Assembly (NCBI GenBank): GCA_020851655.1 | Contig: JADZCI010000190.1 | Coordinates: 1 to 43,842 of the forward strand | DNA length: 43,842 bases | Reading direction: 5' to 3' | Origin: Bryobacterales bacterium | GTDB taxonomy: Bacteria > Acidobacteriota > Terriglobia > Bryobacterales > Bryobacteraceae | In this document: one piece after another, positions 37,023-43,842 of the stretch | How the letters are laid out: each line of letters begins with the position of its first letter | How positions within the stretch are numbered: the stretch's first letter is position 1 | The notes under the pieces: generated by a model | The model's database searches: none | What the model saw: only the letters and a program-made list of their open reading frames with translations | Told to the model about the DNA's origin: nothing | Made by a program: the position numbers and the translations under genes

Positions 37023-38501
37023 TCACCACGAGTAACGCACGGTGTAGGTGATGGTCTTCTCCTCACCGGGATTCAAACCGGCACGGAACTCGCCCGTCTG
37101 CGCGTCGGTCTTAAGCATTGGAGCCGAGGAGGTGACAACCTCCCAACTGGTCCAGCGATACAAGTGTTCCACGACCCTGATTTCGACTGGCTGGGTCTTG
37201 CGGTTGCGGACCCTGATCTCGAAGGATTCCTCGGCCTGGGAACGGGCATGGTCGATGCGAAAGCTGACGCGCTTGCGCTCTCCGGTCAAGTCGAAAGCGG
37301 CGCCCGTAAAGACCCGCAGTGTTTCGCCCGCGGGAGTGTGCTCGATCACATCCTCGCCGGTAAACTCCAGGCGTCCACCATTGGCCCGGTAGAATCGGAC
37401 GCGGCCTTTCGGAAGCGGCATCCCGAGATGGCTGGCCTTATCGTTCACAAATTCGCGCATGACCCACACCTTGGTGTTGGACTGCGTACCGTAGGAGGCG
37501 TCCTGCCGGATCGCTTCCATTGGCGCATACTGGAACCGCTGCCGGTCGATCTTTAATCCGTCGTACACGTAGACCGGTTTGGAAGGGATATTGGACGCCC
37601 GCAGAAACTCCACCTGCTTGGTCTCCCGGTCACGGAGCGTTGTGTTCCGCGCGAGCGTGTACAGGTGATACTCGTCGAACGTCCTTTCGGTCACCTGCGG
37701 CGCATTTCCCGATAATCCCCCGGCGACACCACCCACAACCCCGGCGTTCACGCGCAACATGCCGGCGCGAGGTGCAAGCTTGGCCACATCCCCCGCCATC
37801 AGCCCGAGAGACGCGTTCTCAAACGTCCGCCCGCTCTGGTTGGTCATAGTCACCCAGCCGGCGACATCGAGAGCATCGCCCGACTCCCGCGCGATCAGGT
37901 TGTAGTCGGCTTCCCAGGTGAACCCGGTTGAAACATAGGCCAGTTGCGCCTGGATGGCGCCCGCGGTGTCCGACTCGATGAGCCAGTCGAGCGTGGGCTT
38001 CAGGACGGTTCCGGTTCCCAGCCCGGGAAATACGGGCACGCCCGGCAGTTGAAAGCGCAGCTTTCCGTCAATCTCGATGATCGGCTGCGATCCGGCAAGC
38101 ATGACGCCGGCAGACTGAAAATAGGGACCCGGCACGGTGGGCGTGGCAGCAGCCCGAATGATCTTCCCCTTGACCATCTCCTGGCGGCCCTGCCGCTCCA
38201 CCAGGAACTCGATTTCGTTGCCTTCGTTCATCCGCAGCAGCGAATCGAGCGAAACCGGGTCTCCGCGGTAGCTTTGCTCCAGAATCCTGAGCTGCACCTT
38301 CCCGGCCGAGTCACGCAGGATGACCGACTCCGGTTCGAGTTGTGAGGTTGCCTCACTAAACCGCACGTGATTTACGCCACGCTGGAGGTTCAATGGAATG
38401 ATCTCCCGGACCACAGCGAAGTTCTGGTTGTACAACGTCAGAGCGGGTTCGGCCGCCACCATGCTCCAGTAGGCGTAAAATGCCATCACGATCTGCTTCA
38501 T
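37023..38501 (-). CDS. DUF4139 domain protein, exported
   Basis: A 492-residue protein with a signal peptide (about 1-18). The N part (LTLYNQNFAVVREIIPLNLQRGVNHVRFSEAT) is the typical start of the DUF4139 family. The C part is beta-rich (FEIRVRNRKTQPVEIRVVEHLYRWTSWEV) and ends in NPGEEKTITYTVRYSW, the family's closing strand. These proteins are probably surface or periplasmic beta-sandwich proteins; their function is unknown. Convergent with the metallo-hydrolase gene; 92 bases separate its start from the receptor gene's end on the same strand. Confidence 0.88.
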   Translation of the reverse strand: MKQIVMAFYAYWSMVAAEPALTLYNQNFAVVREIIPLNLQRGVNHVRFSEATSQLEPESVILRDSAGKVQLRILEQSYRGDPVSLDSLLRMNEGNEIEFLVERQGRQEMVKGKIIRAAATPTVPGPYFQSAGVMLAGSQPIIEIDGKLRFQLPGVPVFPGLGTGTVLKPTLDWLIESDTAGAIQAQLAYVSTGFTWEADYNLIARESGDALDVAGWVTMTNQSGRTFENASLGLMAGDVAKLAPRAGMLRVNAGVVGGVAGGLSGNAPQVTERTFDEYHLYTLARNTTLRDRETKQVEFLRASNIPSKPVYVYDGLKIDRQRFQYAPMEAIRQDASYGTQSNTKVWVMREFVNDKASHLGMPLPKGRVRFYRANGGRLEFTGEDVIEHTPAGETLRVFTGAAFDLTGERKRVSFRIDHARSQAEESFEIRVRNRKTQPVEIRVVEHLYRWTSWEVVTSSAPMLKTDAQTGEFRAGLNPGEEKTITYTVRYSW

Positions 38502-38594
38502 GGATTCTCAGACGCCAAGCGTCTGGACCGGGTTCCCACGGCGGCGCGGGCAGAGAACTTTCCGCGCCGCCGCACACCAGAAACCGGGCGCGTG

Positions 38595-41500
38595 TCAGAA
38601 GATGAAACGAACGCTTAGCTGCAAGCGGCGCGCGTAGTTATCCTGCGTCGACGCGCTAATCTGACCGAATCCGGTAGCATTGGCGGACTGCGCCGTCGTC
38701 ACTGTCATGTTCGGAGACGGAAAGTAGGGATGGTTGAATGCGTTCAAAGCTTCGGCCCTGAACTGGACGTTCATGCCTTCCTTAATCAGCGTGTCCTTGA
38801 TCAAAGCCAGATCGACGTTGTTCTGGCGCTGGCGCCGGATCTGCGCGAAGCGGAACGGCCACCAGCGAAGCTGATTGCTGAGCAACTGCTTGGCTGCCGC
38901 GGTTTCAAACCCCGCAACGTTGAACCAGTGTTCGGGGGTCCGCTGATCGAGAGGCAGCAGAATGTCTTTCGGATCGCCATAGTAGATGGCGTTGCCGAAC
39001 TGGAGCGGGAATCCACTCTGCAAGCTCCAAATCCCGGAAACTTGCCACCCGCCGGCCACGCGTGACACCAAGCCGTGGGAGTTGGAAAGGAACGCTTTGC
39101 CCCGGCCAAACGGGAGTTCCCAAATTCCGCTGATGTTGATGCGATGGGGTGCGTCGGCGTCGGAGATCTCGTGAACCGGCAGCGCGTCGACCGGGTTCAG
39201 GAGGTTGACCGCCTGCATCCATTTCGAAAACGTGTAGCTTCCCATCACTGTGTAGCCCTTCGAGAACCGCTTCTGCGCGGTGAACTGCAGGCCGTGATAC
39301 CACGAGAAACCCGTGTTGTCGGTGCCATTGATGGCGTTGGAACCAAATGCCGCATACGGCGACAGCAGTGTCTGGCGCGAAATCGTCGTGCTCGTGTAAG
39401 TGCCTTGCGTATTGCCGGGTACCAACCCGTACATGGGGTTCTGGATATTCGCGCTCAAGTAGTTGTTGTTGGCGTCGTCGCGTGTCCGCTTCTGGGACCA
39501 GTACTGGAACGGGAGAGCATTGAGGTTCCGCGTGACTTCGGTGTGATTGGTCTTCGAACCAATGTAGCTGGCCTCGAGCGAGTAGCCGGCGATTTCCCGC
39601 TGAACGCTCAACTCCCAGCGCATGGTCATCGGAATCTTGGGCTGCTGGTTAAAGAAGTTGAAGCCCTGCCCGAGAAAAGTCTTGTACCCATCCGCATTGC
39701 CGCGAGGTTCGGTCACGCCGTTGGGGAACGGATTGGCAAGCGTGGTTGCCCAAGTCAAGCCGTTGTCGCGAGTCAGCACCATGTTGGTGTTCTGGCTGAA
39801 GCCGTTCTGAATCACGTCGCCCCTCCGCTCACCGAGGAATCCCGCAAACATGCCGAATCCGGAGCGGACGACTGTCTTGGGGGTCACCTGCCAGGCAAGG
39901 CCCACGCGCGGCAGAAAAACATTCTTCGGCGTCTTGTAGAGACCGCCGCCGTTGCCGTTCACGCCGGCAAACGTCATCCCGCCCCGCAGCGCGAACGCGC
40001 TGGGAGGAAGTTCGGGGAACCCGCCGGGGATGGCCGGGTAAATCGCCGTGTACGCTGCTTGCGCCGCCGGAGAAATCTCCTGCGTGTGTTGGGTGTCGAA
40101 GTCGAGCGCCGACCGGTTATACCGTTCGTGCAACGGCGTCTCGAACTCATAACGTAAACCAAGATTCAGCGTCAGCTTGGGATGAATCTTGTAGTCGTCC
40201 TGCACGAAGAAGCCCCAGGATTCCGACTGCTCGATGTAGTCGGCCGAACGGGCAATACTCCCCGTTCCGGGTAATCCCAGCAGCAGTGCGGCAACCGACT
40301 GCCCGATGCTGCTCGGCGATGTCGCCGAATTATCCAGCGGGCCCCGGGTCCAAGTGGAGTCGAAGGTATACTGTCCGGTCTGCGCATTCGAAAAGAAGCG
40401 GTCGGCTTCCTGGTAAATGCGGAATTCGAAACCGGTCTTGATGGACTGCTTGCCGAGCATCTTGGTCAACGTCGAAGAAACCGTGTGGTTGTTGACTGGA
40501 CGGTTCTCTCCTGTAAACCCGTTGCTGATGTAACCCGTCAGGTTGACGCGCGGGAAACGCGCAATCTCCTCCGGAATCTGGCCCGCATACTGCTGCGAGA
40601 ATCCCAAAGAAGTCACGTCGAAGCCCATGCCGTCCACCGAACCGTCCGAGCCGCGGATAAACCGGTTGTAGCTGTAGCGGGAGTTCAACATGAGTGTTGG
40701 CGTCAGCGTCGCCACGTGGTCAAAGACAGCCGCCTTGGAGTCGAACAGGAATTGACTTCCCGTGAAGGCATTCTGGAAGTAGTCGTTGTAGGTGCTGTCA
40801 CGGCGGTACGCGCTGGCGCGCACGAAGAAGCGCTGGCGGTCGCCCAGATTCTGGTCAATGCGGAACGTCCCATTCCAGTACTTCGCCTTTTCGGCTGTGC
40901 TGGCGTCCTGATAATTGTTCCGGCCCACCGCGTCTCCCGGCGTCTTGGGGGTGGTCGGGTAGTAGGACAGGATGCCCACTCCCACAGGACTGAATCGCGC
41001 GCTGGGGATGATATTGCCCGCAAATGGCGTCTGCTGATAGCGTCCGTTTGCCAGCCTCACTCGCGTCGCCGGGTCGTAAATCGTATAGGCGGAGCCGGAT
41101 GCCAGCAACGCCGAGAAGTCGCCGTTGTGCATGGCCGCGGTTGGCACCGTGTTGGTGGTGTCGTCATGCCTGGGACGGGAATCGTGAATGCCCTCGTAGC
41201 CCACAAGGAAGAAGGTCTTGTTGTGGCCGTCATAGATCTTGGGCAAGACGACGGGGCCGCTCAGCGACCCGCCCCAGCGGTTGAACTGGAAGTCCGGAAT
41301 TGGCCGTCCAGCCTTGTTGTTGAAGAAATCGTTGGCCAGCATGTTGGAGCGGTAGAACGAATAGCCCGCCGTTCCGTGGAACTGGTTGGTCCCCGACTTG
41401 ATGCTGAAATTGCTGACTCCGCCTTGCGTCTGGCCGAACTGCGCGTCGAAGGTGGCGGTCTGCACCTTGAATTCCTGCACAATGTCGGTGGGCGGCACGT

Positions 41501-42137
41501 AGGAGGCCGTCACCTCGTTGGCGTTCGCCGTCGCGGTGGTGGGCGCGCCGTCTATGGTGATGTCGTTCAGGTTTCCGCGTGTGCCGCCCATCGAGTAGTT
41601 GACGATGTGCGTTGGTTCAAACGGCCGGTCCAGCCGGACGCTGCCGTTGAATGTCACACCCGCGGTCAGACCGATGAGCAGGAACGGGTTCCCGTAGGAC
41701 AACGGAAGGGATGCAACACGTTTGGAGTCCACCACGGTGCCAAGCGAAGCCGATTCGGAGTTGAGCAGCGGCGCCTCGGCGGTTACGGTCACCTGCTGGT
41801 CGGCGGCGCCGACCTCGAGAGCGAAACTGATGTCCAGGCGGTCGCCGACACGAACCTCGACTCCGTTGCGAACGGCCTTCTTGAACCCGGACACCGAGAC
41901 TTCAATCGAGTACAGTCCGGGCTGCAGAAGAGGCGCCAGGTACAGACCTTCCGAGTTGGTGGTCAGCGCGGTGCGGGTTCCCATCGCTTCGTTGGTGACG
42001 AGAACCGGCGCGTTGGGCACGACGGCGCCAGTGGCGTCGGTGACCCGGCCAACGATCGTGCCCCTGGCGTCCTGCGACCACCCGGTCAGACTCAGGACGA
42101 GGAGCAATGATCCTGTAATTAAAAGAACACGTCTCAT
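38595..42137 (-). CDS. Oar-like TonB-dependent outer-membrane receptor
   Basis: A 1180-residue receptor. From the ATG at 42137 (preceded by GGAAGGAAG) it has a signal peptide (about 1-22), a carboxypeptidase-regulatory-like beta-sandwich (GTIVGRVTDATGAVVPNAPV, YLAPLLQPGLYSIEVSVSGF), a segment VTVTAEAPLLNS before the plug, the plug domain, and a large beta barrel ending YARRLQLSVRFIF, with the C-terminal Phe used for barrel assembly. This architecture is the hallmark expanded family of Acidobacteria, thought to take up oligomers or peptides. The ligand is unknown. No ExbB/ExbD/TonB gene is nearby. A large plus-strand frame opposite it is a shadow. Confidence 0.92.
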   Translation of the reverse strand: MRRVLLITGSLLLVLSLTGWSQDARGTIVGRVTDATGAVVPNAPVLVTNEAMGTRTALTTNSEGLYLAPLLQPGLYSIEVSVSGFKKAVRNGVEVRVGDRLDISFALEVGAADQQVTVTAEAPLLNSESASLGTVVDSKRVASLPLSYGNPFLLIGLTAGVTFNGSVRLDRPFEPTHIVNYSMGGTRGNLNDITIDGAPTTATANANEVTASYVPPTDIVQEFKVQTATFDAQFGQTQGGVSNFSIKSGTNQFHGTAGYSFYRSNMLANDFFNNKAGRPIPDFQFNRWGGSLSGPVVLPKIYDGHNKTFFLVGYEGIHDSRPRHDDTTNTVPTAAMHNGDFSALLASGSAYTIYDPATRVRLANGRYQQTPFAGNIIPSARFSPVGVGILSYYPTTPKTPGDAVGRNNYQDASTAEKAKYWNGTFRIDQNLGDRQRFFVRASAYRRDSTYNDYFQNAFTGSQFLFDSKAAVFDHVATLTPTLMLNSRYSYNRFIRGSDGSVDGMGFDVTSLGFSQQYAGQIPEEIARFPRVNLTGYISNGFTGENRPVNNHTVSSTLTKMLGKQSIKTGFEFRIYQEADRFFSNAQTGQYTFDSTWTRGPLDNSATSPSSIGQSVAALLLGLPGTGSIARSADYIEQSESWGFFVQDDYKIHPKLTLNLGLRYEFETPLHERYNRSALDFDTQHTQEISPAAQAAYTAIYPAIPGGFPELPPSAFALRGGMTFAGVNGNGGGLYKTPKNVFLPRVGLAWQVTPKTVVRSGFGMFAGFLGERRGDVIQNGFSQNTNMVLTRDNGLTWATTLANPFPNGVTEPRGNADGYKTFLGQGFNFFNQQPKIPMTMRWELSVQREIAGYSLEASYIGSKTNHTEVTRNLNALPFQYWSQKRTRDDANNNYLSANIQNPMYGLVPGNTQGTYTSTTISRQTLLSPYAAFGSNAINGTDNTGFSWYHGLQFTAQKRFSKGYTVMGSYTFSKWMQAVNLLNPVDALPVHEISDADAPHRINISGIWELPFGRGKAFLSNSHGLVSRVAGGWQVSGIWSLQSGFPLQFGNAIYYGDPKDILLPLDQRTPEHWFNVAGFETAAAKQLLSNQLRWWPFRFAQIRRQRQNNVDLALIKDTLIKEGMNVQFRAEALNAFNHPYFPSPNMTVTTAQSANATGFGQISASTQDNYARRLQLSVRFIF

Positions 42138-42267
42138 GACACTTCCTTCCAAACTTCCGTTTCGGCTCAAGTGCTAAGGGGCGCTGTTCAGGCGCGAAGA
42201 CTCTTACCTCTTGCCTTGAATCCTATGCCCGCCGCGAGATTGCGTCAAACCCGGATATTTGAAGGCC

Positions 42268-42288
42268 TCGTTTAGTTTTGCTAAACGA
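42268..42288. promoter_or_regulatory. Inverted repeat between the receptor gene and nikR
   Basis: TCGTTTAG and CTAAACGA are perfect 8-bp arms with five bases between, in a 220-bp gap between the divergent receptor and nikR start codons (131 and 70 bases from them). No T-tract follows, so it is more like an operator than a terminator. The classic E. coli NikR site (GTATGA-N16-TCATAC) is not present. Confidence 0.5.
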
Positions 42289-42357
42289 TCTGCCGTGCGA
42301 ACTCCCGCCGCTGGGTCTGACGGGCCTTTCAAGTGAGCTAACCTGTCAGTGTTCCTC

Positions 42358-42774
42358 ATGAGTGAATTGAGCCGCATAGGCGTCGCCATCGACTCCGGAC
42401 TGCTGGACCGTTTTGACAAGTTCATCGCCGAGCGCGGGTATGAGAACCGGTCCGAGGCGTTCCGCGACCTGATCCGCGACCAATTGGCCCGTCAAGCGGC
42501 CGAAGACCCCGAAGCGCCGGTCATAGCGGTGGTGAGCATGGTATACGACCATCACACGCGGCTGCTCAGCGAAAAGCTGACCGAGATGCAGCACGCGGCG
42601 TTCCATGCGGTCCATTCCACGCTGCACATTCACCTCGACCACGACAATTGCCTGGAGGTGCTGGTGCTGCGCGGCAAGTCCGCCCAGGTGCGGCGCGTCG
42701 CCAACGCGCTGATCGCCACAAAGGGCGTCAAGTACGGGCAGGTCACGGTTGCCGCCACGGGAGCGCACCTTTGA
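42358..42774 (+). CDS. nikR: Nickel-responsive regulator NikR
   Basis: A 138-residue ribbon-helix-helix repressor. The DNA-binding N domain is residues 1-48 (SRIGVAIDSGLLDRFDKFI, NRSEAFRDLIRDQL). The ACT-like metal domain follows: by comparison with E. coli NikR H76, H87, H89 and C95, the nickel ligands here are H79, H90, H92 and C98, all present. So it should sense nickel. The ATG at 42358 is chosen; a GTG at 42349 would add three residues. No nickel transporter or urease/hydrogenase gene is in the window. Its stop overlaps the acpS start. Confidence 0.94.
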   Translation: MSELSRIGVAIDSGLLDRFDKFIAERGYENRSEAFRDLIRDQLARQAAEDPEAPVIAVVSMVYDHHTRLLSEKLTEMQHAAFHAVHSTLHIHLDHDNCLEVLVLRGKSAQVRRVANALIATKGVKYGQVTVAATGAHL

Positions 42775-43148
42775 TCCTCGGCAATGGCATCGACCTCGCC
42801 GAGGTGGAGCGCATCAAGAACTCGATTGAGCGGTTCGGCGACAGGTTCATCGAACGCGTCTATACGCCGCGCGAACGGGCCTACGTCGAGCGGAAAGCAA
42901 ACCGCTACGAGCGCTACGCCGCTCGCTTCGCCGCCAAAGAAGCGGGGATGAAAGCCATTGGAACCGGCTGGCGCGGCGGGATTCGCTGGCACGATTTCGA
43001 GGTCACCAACCTCGCCTCCGGCCGCCCTACGCTAACTCTCCACGGCATCGCGGAACAGGTGGCGGCGCGCATGGGCGTGAAGTCCATCTCGCTCTCGCTC
43101 ACACACACGGCGCAGTACGGGATGGCGTTTGTGATCCTGGAAGGCTAG
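42771..43148 (+). CDS. acpS: Holo-[acyl-carrier-protein] synthase
   Basis: A 125-residue phosphopantetheinyl transferase that activates acyl carrier protein. ILGNGIDLAEVERI (2-15) has the Mg-binding Asp, and RFAAKEAGMKAIG the second metal/CoA-binding Glu. ISLSLTHTAQYGMAFVI is the usual end. The start is TTG at 42771, overlapping nikR's TGA as TTGA, with CGGGAG eight bases before. A longer frame from 42648 would give a low-complexity, unrelated N terminus. Confidence 0.94.
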   Translation: MILGNGIDLAEVERIKNSIERFGDRFIERVYTPRERAYVERKANRYERYAARFAAKEAGMKAIGTGWRGGIRWHDFEVTNLASGRPTLTLHGIAEQVAARMGVKSISLSLTHTAQYGMAFVILEG

Positions 43149-43759
43149 CCGGCGGCAGTGGACCGCTGCTTGCCCTCAAACTTCCGCGTCTCTTCCCACG
43201 TGTAGACCATGCGGTGAATCACTGTGAGGTTGCCGAGCACCGCGATAACCCACAGCACCGGCGCCATCCGCTCGAACAACGCGCCGATGATCAGCAGCAC
43301 GATCCGCTCCGGACGTTCAAGAAACCCCACCTTGCACAGCGGGATCGTGTTCTCCGAGCGCGACCGCGTATAGCTGATCATCACCGACGCGGTCATCACG
43401 ACCGCCGTCAGCACCACGTAGAAGAAACGGTTGATGGAAGCGTAGTAGACCAGGAGGCCCATCAGCAGCCCAAGGTCGGAATAGCGGTCCAGAACCGAAT
43501 CGAAGAAGCCGCCGAACTTGGTCACCTGATTGGTGTGACGCGCCACACGCCCGTCCACCATGTCGAAGATGGCCGCGCCCAGGATCACGAACCCCGCGGC
43601 GCGGAACCGTCCGAAGGCCAGCAGGACCGCGGCGCCGACGTTGATCAGCAGTCCAATGAGCGTCAGCACGTTCGGGTGAATCTTCGACAAGGCCAGCGCC
43701 CTCACAATGAGGACCACCAGCTTGTTGGCGGACTGCCCGATGGCGCGCGTAATGGTCAT
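43145..43759 (-). CDS. CDP-alcohol phosphatidyltransferase
   Basis: A 204-residue membrane enzyme that joins a CDP-linked lipid to an alcohol. The signature D66xxD69GxxAR...G83xxxD87xxxD91 is complete (DMVDGRVARHTNQVTKFGG onwards). About six hydrophobic helices. Members make phosphatidylglycerol phosphate, phosphatidylinositol phosphate and relatives; the acceptor cannot be assigned. Its end overlaps acpS by four bases on the opposite strand. Confidence 0.92.
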   Translation of the reverse strand: MTITRAIGQSANKLVVLIVRALALSKIHPNVLTLIGLLINVGAAVLLAFGRFRAAGFVILGAAIFDMVDGRVARHTNQVTKFGGFFDSVLDRYSDLGLLMGLLVYYASINRFFYVVLTAVVMTASVMISYTRSRSENTIPLCKVGFLERPERIVLLIIGALFERMAPVLWVIAVLGNLTVIHRMVYTWEETRKFEGKQRSTAAG

Positions 43760-43769
43760 TCGCTACCTG

Positions 43770-43842
43770 CTATTCTGCCGCATCGTGAATCGTCGTGAGT
43801 TGCAGGATCTCCATCTTGCGCAGCCCCCCGGGAATCGGAATC
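43770..43842 (-). CDS. 3' end of a gene running off the window
   Basis: Reading from the window edge gives 23 codons ending in TAG: IPIPGGLRKMEILQLTTIHDAAE. It ends 10 bases before the phosphatidyltransferase start on the same strand, so it is probably the preceding gene of that operon. Too short to identify; the frame is open to the edge. Confidence 0.45.
   Translation of the reverse strand, partial: IPIPGGLRKMEILQLTTIHDAAE

Noticed and set aside
40485..42110. 541-codon plus-strand frame opposite the TonB receptor
   Set aside because: It is antisense to a clear receptor, has no motif, and its composition is what GC-rich antisense frames give.

Overview
The window looks like chromosomal DNA of a GC-rich soil or sediment Acidobacteriota, most likely Bryobacterales (Solibacter-like). 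I infer this from the gene types: a very large Oar-like TonB-dependent receptor, a DUF1592/DUF1552 pair, several Tat-exported Gfo/Idh/MocA oxidoreductases, a DUF1080 protein, a DUF4139 protein and an exported molybdenum hydroxylase. No marker gene here fixes the species.

Left part (1-9500) is accessory. A five-gene IS21-type element on the minus strand (zinc-ribbon protein, ParB-like protein, IstA, IstB, small accessory protein, each overlapping the next) fills about 1-3890. It has cut off the 5' part of a cation:proton antiporter gene. The antiporter remnant is followed on the plus strand by crcB (fluoride channel), a two-domain DUF190 protein, a one-domain DUF190 protein, a small P-loop ATPase and a dynamin-like GTPase. 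The GTPase reading frame runs without a stop into most of a tyrosine recombinase, which ends 53 bp from the 3' end of a tRNA-Gly(CCC) gene. This is the usual look of a tRNA-integrated island edge and the most unusual part of the window.

Middle part (9500-19150) is housekeeping: a lipoprotein, aspS, comF, an HNH nuclease, infC with a structured leader, a hybrid histidine kinase with predicted periplasmic OB-fold-like segments, rsmE divergent from ruvA, and ruvB.

Right part (19150-42140) is mainly exported or periplasmic catabolism. It holds a two-subunit molybdenum hydroxylase, a 702-residue protein of unknown function, a GNAT acetyltransferase, a sugar isomerase-like protein, two Gfo/Idh/MocA oxidoreductases, an MFS transporter, the translationally coupled DUF1592-DUF1552 pair with a nucleoside hydrolase, a DUF1080 protein, a metallo-beta-lactamase-fold protein, a DUF4139 protein and a 1180-residue TonB-dependent receptor. 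Among them sit two tandem phage-tail-tube-like genes with no other tail genes nearby. The window ends with nikR overlapping acpS and a CDP-alcohol phosphatidyltransferase. The nikR-receptor gap carries a clean inverted repeat that could be an operator.

All family calls come from reading motifs in the translated sequence; no database search was run.
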